Shown: one piece after another, positions 1-8,790 of the stretch
Layout of the letters: each line of letters starts with the position of its first letter
How positions within the stretch are numbered: position 1 is the stretch's first letter
NCBI RefSeq assembly: GCF_030656255.1
Contig: NZ_JAUSOE010000169.1
Coordinates: 1 to 52,780, forward strand
Reading direction: 5' to 3'
DNA: 52,780 nucleotides
Source: Brevundimonas sp.
Lineage (GTDB): Bacteria > Pseudomonadota > Alphaproteobacteria > Caulobacterales > Caulobacteraceae
The notes under the pieces: generated by a model
What the model was told of the DNA's origin: nothing
Databases searched by the model: none
What the model saw: the letters and a program-made list of their open reading frames with translations, nothing else
Program-made: the position numbers and the translations under genes

Positions 1-630
1 CCGAACATCATCAGCCGCGAGGGCCAGCGCGGCATGGAATATTCGGCCTGGGGCAACCCGTCGAACCCGCCCGAGCACGTGCCGAACCTGGTCTTCACCC
101 GCCTTCTGGCCGGGCCGATGGACTATACGCCCGGCATCTTCGGCATGGAGACGCGCAGCCCGCAGGGCATCCAGACCACCTGGGCCAAGCAGCTGGCCTA
201 TTACGTCGTCATCTACAGCCCGATCCAGATGGCCGCCGACCTGCTGGTCAACTACGAGAACAATCCCGGCCCGTTCCAGTTCATCAAGGACGTGCCGGTC
301 GACTGGGACGAGAGCCGCACCCTGGCCGCCGAAATGGGCGACTACGTCGTCACCGCCCGCAAGGAACGCGGCACGGACATCTGGGCCCTGGGGGCCGTCA
401 CCGACGAGCATCCGCGCGTCCTGTCCGCGCCGCTGAACTTCCTAGACAGCGGACGTCGCTATCGGGCCGAAATCTATCGCGACGGTCCCGAGGCCGACTA
501 CAAGAGCAAGCGCGAGGACATCGTCATCGAGCAGCGCGAGGTGACTTCGGCGGACACGCTGTCGCTGGCCCTGGCGCCCGGCGGCGGCCAGGCGATCCGG
601 TTTGTGCCGCTGGGGCGGAGGCGTCGGTGA
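1..630 (+). CDS. GH97 family alpha-glucosidase, C-terminal part (5' end outside window)
   Basis: The reading frame is open from base 1, so the gene begins upstream; 209 codons and the stop are visible. The segment with the GPMDYTPGIFGM motif, followed by a helix running into a small beta-rich C-terminal domain, matches the end of the GH97 (SusB-like) retaining/inverting alpha-glucosidase family. Such enzymes hydrolyse terminal alpha-glucosides of maltodextrins, usually in the periplasm. The next genes on the same strand encode a SUT/SLC45-like sugar symporter and a GH15 glucoamylase, which supports a role in alpha-glucan breakdown. The catalytic residues and signal peptide are upstream of the window, so the substrate cannot be judged. 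Confidence 0.85.
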   Translation, partial: PNIISREGQRGMEYSAWGNPSNPPEHVPNLVFTRLLAGPMDYTPGIFGMETRSPQGIQTTWAKQLAYYVVIYSPIQMAADLLVNYENNPGPFQFIKDVPVDWDESRTLAAEMGDYVVTARKERGTDIWALGAVTDEHPRVLSAPLNFLDSGRRYRAEIYRDGPEADYKSKREDIVIEQREVTSADTLSLALAPGGGQAIRFVPLGRRRR

Positions 631-646
631 GCCTGCCCCATTCTCC

Positions 647-757
647 CCCGTCATCCTCGGGCTTGACCCGAGGATCGGATGATCAGCCGCTCATGCGAAG
701 GGGCGACGCACAGTCCGACCGGCGCCCGGTCCTCGGGTCAAGCCCGAGGATGACGGG
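647..757. repeat. 30-bp inverted repeat pair between GH97 and MFS genes
   Basis: Two nearly identical 30-base arms (647-676 and 728-757, one mismatch) lie in opposite orientation, separated by 51 bases. Each arm is itself nearly palindromic around CCTCGGGCTTGACCCGAGG. This is the layout of a REP/BIME-type dispersed element. It is unrelated to the palindromic family in the GTA cluster. In RNA it could form two small hairpins or one long one, and so affect mRNA stability or read-through into the transporter gene. Confidence 0.75.
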
Positions 758-772
758 TTGGGGGAGGACCAC

Positions 773-2308
773 ATGACCCTGCTCGCCCACCGCCCGCGCC
801 TGTCCGGCCTGGCGATCTGGAACATGTGCGTCGGCTTCTTCGGCATCCAGATCGGCTTCGGCCTGCAGAACGCCAACACCAGCCGGATCTTCCAGACCCT
901 GGGGGCCGAGGTCGACAGCCTAGCCATCCTGTGGATCGCCGCGCCGCTGACGGGCCTCTTGGTTCAGCCAATCATCGGCCATTTCAGCGACAAGACCTGG
1001 ACCCGGTTCGGGCGTCGGCGTCCCTATTTCCTGGTCGGGGCCATACTGACCACCCTGGCCCTGATCGCCATGCCCAACAGCCCCAGCCTGTGGTTCGCCG
1101 CAGCCATGCTGTGGATCATGGACGCCTCGATCAACATCACCATGGAGCCGTTCCGCGCCTTCGTCGGCGACAACTTGCCGGAGGAACAGCGCACCGCCGG
1201 CTATGCGATGCAGAGCTTCTTCATCGGCGCCGGGGCCGTCTTCGCCTCGGTTCTGCCCTGGCTGCTGTCGAACGTGTTCGGCGTGGTCTCGACGGCCGAG
1301 GCGGGGGTCGTGCCCCTGTCGGTCAAGATCGCCTTCTATGTCGGCGCCGCCGGCCTGTTCTCGGCCGTGCTGTGGACCGTGCTCAGCACCAAGGAATACA
1401 GCCCCGAACAGATCGCCGCCTTTGAGCGCGCCAAACAGGAAGCGCTGGGCGCGCCTGCTGACGACGGCCCCGAGGCGCCGGCGCGCAGCGTGCAGGGGTG
1501 GATGACGTCGGGCCTGGTCTGCGCCGTGCTCGGGGGCCTGGGTTTCGTGCTGATCGGCGCGCTGAACCTGGAGAAGGAACTGCTGGTTCTGGCCGGCTTC
1601 TTCGCCGGTTTCGGGCTGCTGCAGATCGCGGTCGGCATGATGCAGCGCCGCCGCATCGTCAACGCCGCCACCGAGATTCTGAACGACATCTTCCGTATGC
1701 CCGAGACGATGCGGGGCCTGGCGGTCGTCCAGTTCTTCAGCTGGTTCGCCCTGTTCGCCATGTGGATCTACACCACCGCCGCCGTCACCCGTGTCCATTA
1801 CGGCACGACCGACACGACCTCGGCCGCCTATGCCGCCGGGGCCGACTGGGTCGGGGTTCTGTTCGGGGTCTATAACGGCGTGGCGGCCCTGGCGGCCTTC
1901 ACCCTGCCGGTTCTGGCCAAGCGCATCGGCCGCAAGGCGACCCACGCCCTGATGCTGCTGCTGGGCGCCGCGGGCCTGTTCGGGGTCTTCTTAATCCGCG
2001 ATCCAGCCCTGCTGTGGCTGCCGATGATCGGCGTCGGCTTCGCCTGGGCCTCGATCGTCTCCATGCCCTACGCCATCCTGTCGGCGGCGGTGCCGGACCG
2101 GAAGATGGGCGTCTATATGGGCGTCTTCAACATCTTCATCGTCGTGCCCCAACTGCTGGCCGCCACCGTCCTGGGCCTGATCCTGAAGACCCTGTTCGAC
2201 GGCCAGGCCATCTGGGCCCTGGTGCTCGGCGCCGTCTCCTTCGTGCTGGCGGCGGCGAGCGCCCTGCTGGTGCGCGAACATTCCCCCTCCCCCACGCGCA
2301 ACCCGTGA
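773..2308 (+). CDS. SLC45/SUT-like MFS sugar symporter (maltose/sucrose type)
   Basis: A 511-residue, 12-segment major facilitator. The loop after helix 2 carries DKTWTRFGRRRPYF, the RxGRRRP signature of the glycoside-pentoside-hexuronide/SLC45 (plant sucrose transporter-like) branch, whose members import disaccharides such as maltose or sucrose with protons. ATG 773 is chosen because a strong GGGGGAGG ribosome-binding site ends about 5 bases upstream; an in-frame TTG at 758 would include that site. It lies between two alpha-glucosidase genes on the same strand, with only 9 bases before the next start, so the likely cargo is maltose or maltodextrin. The central loop after helix 6 (about residues 210-245) is hydrophilic and longer than usual. 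Confidence 0.88.
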   Translation: MTLLAHRPRLSGLAIWNMCVGFFGIQIGFGLQNANTSRIFQTLGAEVDSLAILWIAAPLTGLLVQPIIGHFSDKTWTRFGRRRPYFLVGAILTTLALIAMPNSPSLWFAAAMLWIMDASINITMEPFRAFVGDNLPEEQRTAGYAMQSFFIGAGAVFASVLPWLLSNVFGVVSTAEAGVVPLSVKIAFYVGAAGLFSAVLWTVLSTKEYSPEQIAAFERAKQEALGAPADDGPEAPARSVQGWMTSGLVCAVLGGLGFVLIGALNLEKELLVLAGFFAGFGLLQIAVGMMQRRRIVNAATEILNDIFRMPETMRGLAVVQFFSWFALFAMWIYTTAAVTRVHYGTTDTTSAAYAAGADWVGVLFGVYNGVAALAAFTLPVLAKRIGRKATHALMLLLGAAGLFGVFLIRDPALLWLPMIGVGFAWASIVSMPYAILSAAVPDRKMGVYMGVFNIFIVVPQLLAATVLGLILKTLFDGQAIWALVLGAVSFVLAAASALLVREHSPSPTRNP

Positions 2309-2317
2309 GGCTTCTCC

Positions 2318-4687
2318 ATGCGTAAGTTCAAAACCCTTTGCCTGGCCGGCGCCGCCGGTCTCGCCGTCGCCTCGGCCGCGTCCGCCCAGTCCGTCGCGCA
2401 GGGCGCCCCGGGTGATCTGCCGACCTGGTCCAGCGCCGCCAAGACCGGCGCGGGCGCGTCGTATGAAGCCTATGTCGACGGCCAATATCGCGACGGCGGC
2501 CCGACCGGGGCGGTGTCCAAGGTCTGGTTCTCCATCGCCGACGGCGTTCTGACGGAGACCATGTACGGCCTGATCCACGAGGCCCAGATCAAGGCGCTCC
2601 GCTTCGCCGTCGTCACGCCGGATGGTCTGGCGCTGGAAGGCGACGACACCACGGCCAAGACCGAATACATGCACGTGGACGCCGAGGGGCGCCCGCTGTC
2701 CCCCGCCTACAAGGTCACGACCCGCGACAGGGCCGGCCGGTTCGAGATCGAGAAGCGCATCTTTACCGACCCCGACCGCAACGCCCTGGTGCTGCGGGTC
2801 GTCATCACGGCCCTGAGCGGCGAGGCCACGCCCTATCTGCTGCTGGAGCCGCACATCGCCAATACCGGCGTCGAGGATCGCGGCGCCGTCACGCCCCAGG
2901 GCTTCCACGCCTGGGAAGGTTCGACCCATCTGGTGCTGAAGCCCAGCGAGGCCTTCACTGCGGCCAGCGTCGGCTTCGTCGGCGTGTCGGACGGCCTGAC
3001 CGATCTGAAGGACGGCAAACTCGACTGGACCTACGCCTCGACCGGCGAGACCGCCGGCAACACGATGATGACCGGCGCCCTGCCGACCATCCGCATGGGC
3101 CAGAGCGTCAGCCGCGACTTCGTCATCGGCTTCGGCGACAGCGAGGCGGCGGCCCAGGCGGCGGCGGGCGGCGCTTTCGCGACCGGACTGGACGAGGTCC
3201 TGGCCCGTTTCAACGGCGAGGGCGAGCGCGCGGGTTGGGAGGATTATGTCGCCTCGCTGAGCGAGCTGCCGCGCATCGCTGAACAGGCGACCGACGGCGG
3301 CAAACTGGCCTACGCCTCGGCCCTGATGCTGAAGGTGCAGGAGGACCGCACCCACGCCGGCGCCCTGATCGCGTCGCTGTCGAACCCCTGGGGCGACACG
3401 GTGGACGCGTCGAAATCCTCGACCGGCTACAAGGCGGTCTGGCCGCGCGACTTCTATCAGGTGGCCATGGCCCTGGCGGCCTTGGGCGACAGGGAGACGC
3501 CGCTGGCGGCCTTCAACTATCTGCCCCAGGTCCAGGTCGGTGCGAACACGCCCGGCAACACCGGCGTCGGCGGCTGGTTCCTGCAGAAGACCCACGTCGA
3601 TGGCGAACTGGAATGGGTCGCGGTTCAGCTGGACCAGACGGCTATGCCGATCATGCTGGGCTATCGTCTGTGGAAGATGGGCTGGCTGTCCGACGCGGAA
3701 ATGGCCGACCACTATCGATCCATGCTGAAGCCGGCGGCCGACTTCCTGGTGGACGGCGGCAAGGTCGGCCTGTTGTGGAACGACGCCGAGATCAAGCCGC
3801 CCTTCACCCAACAGGAACGTTGGGAAGAGCAGCAGGGGTATTCACCGTCCAGCACCGCCGCCGTGGTCGCCGGCCTGACGGTCGCCGCGGATATGGCGCG
3901 CGCCTCGGGCGATGCGGCCGGCGCCGTCCGCTATCAGATGGCGGCCGACAGCTACGCCTCCAAGATCGAGGAGCGGATGTTCACCACCAACGGCGACTTC
4001 GGCGACGGCCGCTACTACATCCGCATCAGCCAGAACGAGAACCCGAACGACAAGGCCCCGATTGGCGCCGCCAACGGTCAGATCGCCCCGGCCGAGGACC
4101 GGGTGGTGGACGGCGGCTTCCTGGAACTGGTCCGCTACGGCGTGCGCAAGGCGGACGACGCCCACATCGTCTCCACCCTGCCGGTCTATGACGACCAGTC
4201 GCTGGAGCCCCTGTACCGCGTCCGCTACGACTTCGGTCCCGAGGGCGACAAGACGCCGGGCTGGCGCCGATACGGCGTCGACGGCTATGGCGAAGACCAT
4301 GTCACGGGCGCCAACTACGGCGTCGGCGGTCAGATGAGCCCCGGTCAGCGCGGCCGGGTCTGGCCCTTCTTCACCGGCGAACGCGGCCATTATGAACTGG
4401 CCCGCGTCAGCGTGAACGGGACGCCGTCCGCCGCCGACATCGCCGCCATCCGCCAGACCTATGTGCGCGGCATGGAGCGGTTCGCCAATGACGGGCTGAT
4501 GCTGGCCGAACAGGTCTGGGATGGGGTCGGCGATCCGACCGTCCGCGACTACGCCCTGGGTCAGAACACGGACTCGGCGACACCCCTGGCCTGGACACAC
4601 GCCGAATATCTGAAACTGCTGCGGTCGCTGGCCGACAGCAAGGTGTGGGACCGGTACGACCCAGTCCACGATCGCTACGCCCGCTGA
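2318..4687 (+). CDS. secreted GH15 glucoamylase (glucan 1,4-alpha-glucosidase)
   Basis: A 789-residue precursor. Residues 1-23 form a Sec signal peptide ending ASA. An N-terminal beta-sandwich (about 30-290) of the glucodextranase type is followed by an (alpha/alpha)6 GH15 catalytic domain. Visible landmarks are WPRDFYQVAMALAALGD, the segment QERWEEQQGYSPSS near residue 500 that carries the general acid Glu, and SATPLAWTHAEYLKLL near 750 where the catalytic base usually lies. The enzyme releases glucose from non-reducing ends of alpha-1,4-glucans, probably in the periplasm or outside the cell. It follows the transporter by 9 bases, so the two are likely cotranscribed. Length and domain order are normal for bacterial glucoamylases. 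Confidence 0.92.
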   Translation: MRKFKTLCLAGAAGLAVASAASAQSVAQGAPGDLPTWSSAAKTGAGASYEAYVDGQYRDGGPTGAVSKVWFSIADGVLTETMYGLIHEAQIKALRFAVVTPDGLALEGDDTTAKTEYMHVDAEGRPLSPAYKVTTRDRAGRFEIEKRIFTDPDRNALVLRVVITALSGEATPYLLLEPHIANTGVEDRGAVTPQGFHAWEGSTHLVLKPSEAFTAASVGFVGVSDGLTDLKDGKLDWTYASTGETAGNTMMTGALPTIRMGQSVSRDFVIGFGDSEAAAQAAAGGAFATGLDEVLARFNGEGERAGWEDYVASLSELPRIAEQATDGGKLAYASALMLKVQEDRTHAGALIASLSNPWGDTVDASKSSTGYKAVWPRDFYQVAMALAALGDRETPLAAFNYLPQVQVGANTPGNTGVGGWFLQKTHVDGELEWVAVQLDQTAMPIMLGYRLWKMGWLSDAEMADHYRSMLKPAADFLVDGGKVGLLWNDAEIKPPFTQQERWEEQQGYSPSSTAAVVAGLTVAADMARASGDAAGAVRYQMAADSYASKIEERMFTTNGDFGDGRYYIRISQNENPNDKAPIGAANGQIAPAEDRVVDGGFLELVRYGVRKADDAHIVSTLPVYDDQSLEPLYRVRYDFGPEGDKTPGWRRYGVDGYGEDHVTGANYGVGGQMSPGQRGRVWPFFTGERGHYELARVSVNGTPSAADIAAIRQTYVRGMERFANDGLMLAEQVWDGVGDPTVRDYALGQNTDSATPLAWTHAEYLKLLRSLADSKVWDRYDPVHDRYAR

Positions 4688-4690
4688 ACG

Positions 4691-4721
4691 AAAAAGGCCC
4701 CGGAGATCGCTCTCCGGGGCC
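4691..4721 (-). terminator. Rho-independent terminator of the TorF-like porin gene
   Basis: A perfect 11-bp stem (4696-4706 with 4711-4721, GGCCCCGGAGA/TCTCCGGGGCC, loop TCGC) is followed on the - strand by five Ts (4691-4695). The convergent glucoamylase gene ends 8 bases away, so the hairpin may also help stop transcription from the + strand. Confidence 0.85.
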
Positions 4722-4743
4722 TCTCAACTTCAGTTCCGAAGGA

Positions 4744-5439
4744 TCAGAACATCACTTTCAGACTCGCGACGACGCGGTCTTCGGCGTTCTGAACCTCGTC
4801 CACATCGGTGTCATAGTAGCGGACATCGACACCCAGATTGTCCATCAGGGCGTAGGTCGCACCGAGGTTCCAGGTCGTGTACTCATCGCTGTCTTCGTAG
4901 GTTTGCAGGCCGACCGCGCCGGACACGGTCAGCTTGTCCATCGGCGAGAAGCCGCCGTTGATCTCGTAGTACAGCGTCTGTTCGTTGAGATAGCTAGGCG
5001 AGTAGAAGACCGCCGCGCCAACCGTGGCCGGGCCGACCGCCCGCGAGGCGGCGAGCTTGAACTCGGTGTAGTTATAGTCGGTGAAGCTGGGGGCGTTCAC
5101 ATAGCTGTAGGCGATCACGCCGCCATCGACGGCGAAGCCCTGCACCTCGGTACGGTAGCCGGCGTAGAAATCGACCTCAGCATCGGTGTCATCGCCGAAG
5201 TCGACGTTCGAGGCCCAGACGCCCGCATAGAATTTACCGGCTGTCAGATCCATGCCGCCCTGGATCGCAGGATCCTCATTGGTCTGGCTGAAGCCCCGGT
5301 AAACATAGTCGCTGAAGACGCCGACATTGAACGCAACATCGACCTCAGTGTCGGCCTGAGCCGACGCAGGAGCGGCCAGGCCGATCAGACCCAAGGACAA
5401 GGCTACGGCCGCGACCGAACTCAAAAACCTGACATTCAT
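4744..5439 (-). CDS. TorF family putative porin (TIGR02001-like outer-membrane beta-barrel)
   Basis: A 231-residue protein with a signal peptide (1-27, ending ASA). Short alternating beta strands rich in Tyr and Asp (FSDYVYRGFSQT, YAGVWASNVDFGD) and a C-terminal Phe are typical of outer-membrane barrels. The VFSDYVYRGFSQT segment near residue 40 is characteristic of the TIGR02001/TorF family, whose transport substrate is unknown. It is transcribed in the same direction as amtB, 95 bases downstream of it, and ends at a strong terminator. Porins of this family are often found beside ammonium transporters, which suggests a role in nitrogen uptake; that link is inference. Confidence 0.8.
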   Translation of the reverse strand: MNVRFLSSVAAVALSLGLIGLAAPASAQADTEVDVAFNVGVFSDYVYRGFSQTNEDPAIQGGMDLTAGKFYAGVWASNVDFGDDTDAEVDFYAGYRTEVQGFAVDGGVIAYSYVNAPSFTDYNYTEFKLAASRAVGPATVGAAVFYSPSYLNEQTLYYEINGGFSPMDKLTVSGAVGLQTYEDSDEYTTWNLGATYALMDNLGVDVRYYDTDVDEVQNAEDRVVASLKVMF

Positions 5440-5534
5440 TACGATATCCCCTTATTTTTATAGATTTATTTTCAAGAACCGACACGAATGTCGGAGATCT
5501 CGGGCGCGGCCGGCGGGCCGCGCCCGAGCGTTAG

Positions 5535-6884
5535 TCAGTGGTCCAGGCTCTCGCCGTGCAGCGAGGTGTCCAGACCGGCGGCTTCTTCCGCCTCGCTCAC
5601 GCGCAGGCCTGTGGTGAACTTGCAGATGACGAGGATGATGAAGGTGCCGACCGCGCTGTAGGCGATGGTCCACGCCAGGCCGAGGGCCTGGGAGCCGACA
5701 TTGGCGCCTTCCGACAGGCTGTTGATCGCGGTGGTCGCGAACACGCCGGTCAGCAGGGCGCCGATCAGACCGCCGGCGCCGTGGATGCCGAAGGCGTCCA
5801 GGGAGTCGTCGTAACGCAGCAGCTTCTTGATCCAGACCGACGAGATGTAGCAGACCGGTCCGGCGATCAGGCCGATGATGACCGCGCCCTTGGGATCGAC
5901 GAAACCGGCGGCCGGGGTGATGGCGACCAGGCCGGCGACCACGCCCGAAAGCATGCCGATCAGCGAGACCTTCTTCTTCTCGATCAGTTCGATGACCTTC
6001 CACGTCAGGGCGGCGGCGGCGGCGGCCAGGACGGTGTTCAGCAGGGCGACGCCCATCAGTTCGTTCGCGGCGCCCGCCGAACCGGCGTTGAAGCCGATCC
6101 AGCCGACCAGCAGCAGCGAGGCGCCGATCATGGTCAGGACGGGGTTGTGGGCGATGATCGGTTCGGCGCCATAGCCCTTACGACGACCCAGGAAGATGGC
6201 GCAGACCAGGCCCGCGACGCCCGAGTTGACGTGAACGACCGCGCCGCCGGCGAAGTCCAACACGCCGGCCGAACCGAGGAAGCCGCCGCCCCACACCCAG
6301 TGACAGATGGGCGAATAGACCAGCAGCGACCACAGGGCCGTGAACAGCAGCAGACCCGAGTATTTCATCCGCTCGGCGAAGGCGCCGGTGACGAGGGCCG
6401 GGGTGATGATGGCGAAGGTCATCTGGAAAGCGATGAACAGATATTCGGGAATGCCGGTCAGCAGGCTGTTGGCTGTGCCCAGGGTCACGCCGTTCAGGAA
6501 CAGCATGTCCAGGCCGCCGACATAGGGCTGAAGCGCGGCGTCGGGGTTGGCGCCGAAGGCGATGCTGTAGCCGGCGATGAACCAGACCAGCGAGACGACG
6601 GCGAAGACGCCGACCGACTGGGTGATGGTGGCGATGACGTTCTTGCGGCGCACCATGCCGCCGTAGAACAGGGCCAGACCCGGCAGGGTCATCAGCAGGA
6701 CCAGAGCCGTCGAAGTGCCCAGCCAGGCCGTGCCGGCGCCGTCCAATTCAAGCACGGACTGGTGCGCCAGCAGGGCCGGAGCCGCCTCGGGCGTCTGGGC
6801 GAAGGCGCCGCCCGCATAGAAGAGACCGATGGTCAGAAACAGGAGCGCGGCGGCTCCCGGAAGTCGATTCCAGACACGCGACAT
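5535..6884 (-). CDS. amtB: AmtB-type ammonium channel
   Basis: A 449-residue protein with an N-terminal signal-like helix (to FAQ) and 11 membrane helices. Amt landmarks are ALFYGGMVRRKNV, the FQMTFAIITPALVTGAFAER region and the second pore His region (FGIHGAGG near the C-terminus). It conducts ammonium/ammonia across the inner membrane. ATG 6884 is preferred over an upstream TTG because an AGGGGGA ribosome-binding site lies about 10 bases before it. No glnK (PII) gene adjoins it, unlike the usual glnK-amtB pair; a TorF-like porin gene follows instead. Confidence 0.95.
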   Translation of the reverse strand: MSRVWNRLPGAAALLFLTIGLFYAGGAFAQTPEAAPALLAHQSVLELDGAGTAWLGTSTALVLLMTLPGLALFYGGMVRRKNVIATITQSVGVFAVVSLVWFIAGYSIAFGANPDAALQPYVGGLDMLFLNGVTLGTANSLLTGIPEYLFIAFQMTFAIITPALVTGAFAERMKYSGLLLFTALWSLLVYSPICHWVWGGGFLGSAGVLDFAGGAVVHVNSGVAGLVCAIFLGRRKGYGAEPIIAHNPVLTMIGASLLLVGWIGFNAGSAGAANELMGVALLNTVLAAAAAALTWKVIELIEKKKVSLIGMLSGVVAGLVAITPAAGFVDPKGAVIIGLIAGPVCYISSVWIKKLLRYDDSLDAFGIHGAGGLIGALLTGVFATTAINSLSEGANVGSQALGLAWTIAYSAVGTFIILVICKFTTGLRVSEAEEAAGLDTSLHGESLDH

Positions 6885-6968
6885 GAGCAAAAATCCCCCT
6901 TAGCAATCTCGCAGATGCGAAGGTTTTACTGCAATCGCTTCCAACGCAAGGGGCTTGGCCGTAAACGG

Positions 6969-6985
6969 TGCAACTTTCTTGCAAC
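6969..6985. promoter_or_regulatory. direct repeat TGCAAC-N5-TGCAAC upstream of amtB
   Basis: Two TGCAAC hexamers (6969-6974 and 6980-6985) lie 11 bases apart, one helical turn, about 85-100 bases upstream of the amtB start. Such spacing suits a dimeric activator. No NtrC-type inverted repeat or correctly spaced sigma-54 promoter was found here. Confidence 0.3.
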
Positions 6986-7005
6986 GGTCATTCAAGAAAA
7001 GTTAA

Positions 7006-7035
7006 GCCTCGCATGATCAGTGCATCATGCGAGGC
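7006..7035 (-). terminator. hairpin downstream of leuB, probable terminator of the ilv-leu operon
   Basis: A perfect 12-bp stem (7006-7017 with 7024-7035, GCCTCGCATGAT/ATCATGCGAGGC) with a 6-base loop lies about 65 bases after the leuB stop. On the - strand it is followed a few bases later by the T-rich run TTTTCTT. It would end the long operon and insulate amtB. Confidence 0.6.
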
Positions 7036-7099
7036 CTAAGCCTTAAAATCGTGTTCTCGGTAACGCCGTTCGCGGTACGAATTTCGCAGCCCGATCAGG

Positions 7100-8209
7100 T
7101 CAGGCCCAGTGCATCTGCACCCGATGCGCCGCCGCCCAGTGGATGGCGCGGATGGCGTCGATCACGGCCTCGGTCGCCGCCCGCGTGCCCAGGGATCCGC
7201 CCAGATCGACGGTCATGGCGCCGGCGGCCAGAACGGCGGCGACGGCGGCCTCGATCGAATCGGCCTCGTCTTCCAGTTTCAGACTGTGTCGCAGCAGCAG
7301 GGCCGCCGACAGGATCGTCCCGACCGGGTTGGCCAGATCCTGGCCGGCTATGTCCGGCGCTGAGCCGTGGATCGGCTCGAACAGGCCTGGCCCTTCCGTA
7401 CCCAGCGAGGCCGACGGCAACAGGCCGATGGAGCCGCCCAGCACCGAGATTTCATCCGACAGAATGTCGCCGAACATGTTCTCGGTCAGGATGACGTCGT
7501 ATTCGCGCGGCTTCCTGATCAGGTGCATGGCCATGGAATCGACCAGGGCGTGCTCCAGCTCGATCTCGGGGAACTCCTCGGCATGGATACGGGTCACGAC
7601 CTCGCGCCACAGGCGGCTGGTCTCCATGACATTGGCCTTGTCGACCGAGGTCACCTTGCCGCGCCGCAACCGGGCGGTCTGGAAGGCGGCGCGGGTCACG
7701 CGCTCGATTTCGGGCACGGTGTATTCGCACAGGTCGGTGGCGCGGTCGGCGGTGCGGGTCTTCTCGCCGAAATAGACGCCGCCCGTCAGTTCGCGGAAGA
7801 CGATCAGATCGACTCCTTCGACGATCTCCTTCTTCAGCGGCGAACGGTGCGCCAGCACCGGCGACACCTGGAGCGGACGCAGATTGGCGAACAGGCCCAT
7901 GGCCTTGCGGATCGCCAGCAGGCCTTCCTCGGGCCGACGCTTGCTTCCGTCCCACTTGGGCCCGCCGACCGCGCCCAGCAGGACGGCGTCGGAGGCGACG
8001 CAGGCCGCCCGCGTCGCTTCCGGCAGGGGCTCGCCCGTCTCATCGATGGCCGCCCCGCCGATCAGATGTTCGGTGAAGTTGAAGCTGTGGCCGTAGAAGT
8101 CGCCGATGACGGCCAGAACATCGCGCGCGGCGCGCGTCACCTCCGGCCCGACGCCGTCGCCGGGCAGCAGGACGATATTATAGGTCTTGGGGGCGGTGTT
8201 CGGCATCAT
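7100..8209 (-). CDS. leuB: 3-isopropylmalate dehydrogenase
   Basis: A 369-residue NAD-dependent beta-decarboxylating dehydrogenase of leucine synthesis that oxidises 3-isopropylmalate to 2-oxoisocaproate. Motifs include LLPGDGVGPEV at the N-terminus, the FRELTGGVYFG substrate loop, VDKANVMETSRLWR, the metal-binding VDSMAMHLI and FGDILSDE, and the NAD-binding GLFEPIHGSAPDIAG. Length is normal. The start ATG overlaps the leuD stop (ATGA), implying translational coupling. It is the last gene of the ilv-leu operon. The second ATG codon of the gene could also be used. Confidence 0.97.
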   Translation of the reverse strand: MMPNTAPKTYNIVLLPGDGVGPEVTRAARDVLAVIGDFYGHSFNFTEHLIGGAAIDETGEPLPEATRAACVASDAVLLGAVGGPKWDGSKRRPEEGLLAIRKAMGLFANLRPLQVSPVLAHRSPLKKEIVEGVDLIVFRELTGGVYFGEKTRTADRATDLCEYTVPEIERVTRAAFQTARLRRGKVTSVDKANVMETSRLWREVVTRIHAEEFPEIELEHALVDSMAMHLIRKPREYDVILTENMFGDILSDEISVLGGSIGLLPSASLGTEGPGLFEPIHGSAPDIAGQDLANPVGTILSAALLLRHSLKLEDEADSIEAAVAAVLAAGAMTVDLGGSLGTRAATEAVIDAIRAIHWAAAHRVQMHWA

Positions 8210-8790
8210 ACGGTCTCTCTCGAACGCTCATAGGCTTCGATCTCAGGCAGGTTTGATTGCAGCCAGCCCAGGGTGTCCACCCCGTTCAACAGGCATTCGC
8301 GCGCGAAGGATTCGACCGCGAACGGCACAGGCTGAGCATTGCCGCGCCGGATCTGATTGGCCTGGAGGTCGATCGTGACCGGCTGGTCCGGCTGCGACGC
8401 CAGATCGTCCCAGACGTCCTGGCTGACGACGATGGGCAGCAGGCCGTTTTTCAACGCGTTAGATGTAAAAATGTCAGCGATCTCGGTCGAGATCACCGCC
8501 CGGAACCCATAGTCGTACAGGGCCCAGGGCGCGTGTTCGCGAGACGAACCGCAGGCGAAATTCTTGCCCGCCAGCAGGATGCGGTGCTCAGCCGGGTCGA
8601 TCCGGTTCAGAATCGCCTCGGGCTTTTCTGAACCGTCCGTCTCATAGCGCCAGTCATAAAAGGCCGCCTTGCCCAGGCCTTCGCGCGACGTCGTGGTCAG
8701 GAAGCGCGCGGGGATGATCTGGTCGGTGTCGATATTGGCCTGGCTCAGGGTCACAGTTTTCGAGGTCAGGACCTGGAAGGGCTCAGACAT
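8206..8790 (-). CDS. leuD: 3-isopropylmalate dehydratase, small subunit
   Basis: A 194-residue swivel-domain subunit that pairs with LeuC to isomerise 2- to 3-isopropylmalate. Motifs are [13 protein letters not shown] near residue 20 and the loop [14 protein letters not shown] near residue 75, which recognises the substrate. Its start overlaps leuC by 8 bases and its stop overlaps leuB by 4, so the three genes are tightly coupled. Confidence 0.96.
   Translation of the reverse strand: MSEPFQVLTSKTVTLSQANIDTDQIIPARFLTTTSREGLGKAAFYDWRYETDGSEKPEAILNRIDPAEHRILLAGKNFACGSSREHAPWALYDYGFRAVISTEIADIFTSNALKNGLLPIVVSQDVWDDLASQPDQPVTIDLQANQIRRGNAQPVPFAVESFARECLLNGVDTLGWLQSNLPEIEAYERSRETV

Noticed and set aside
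6930-6960. Possible sigma-54 promoter before amtB (GG...TTGC on the - strand)
   Set aside because: The GG to GC distance is one base too long for the strict -24/-12 spacing, and no NtrC-type site lies nearby.
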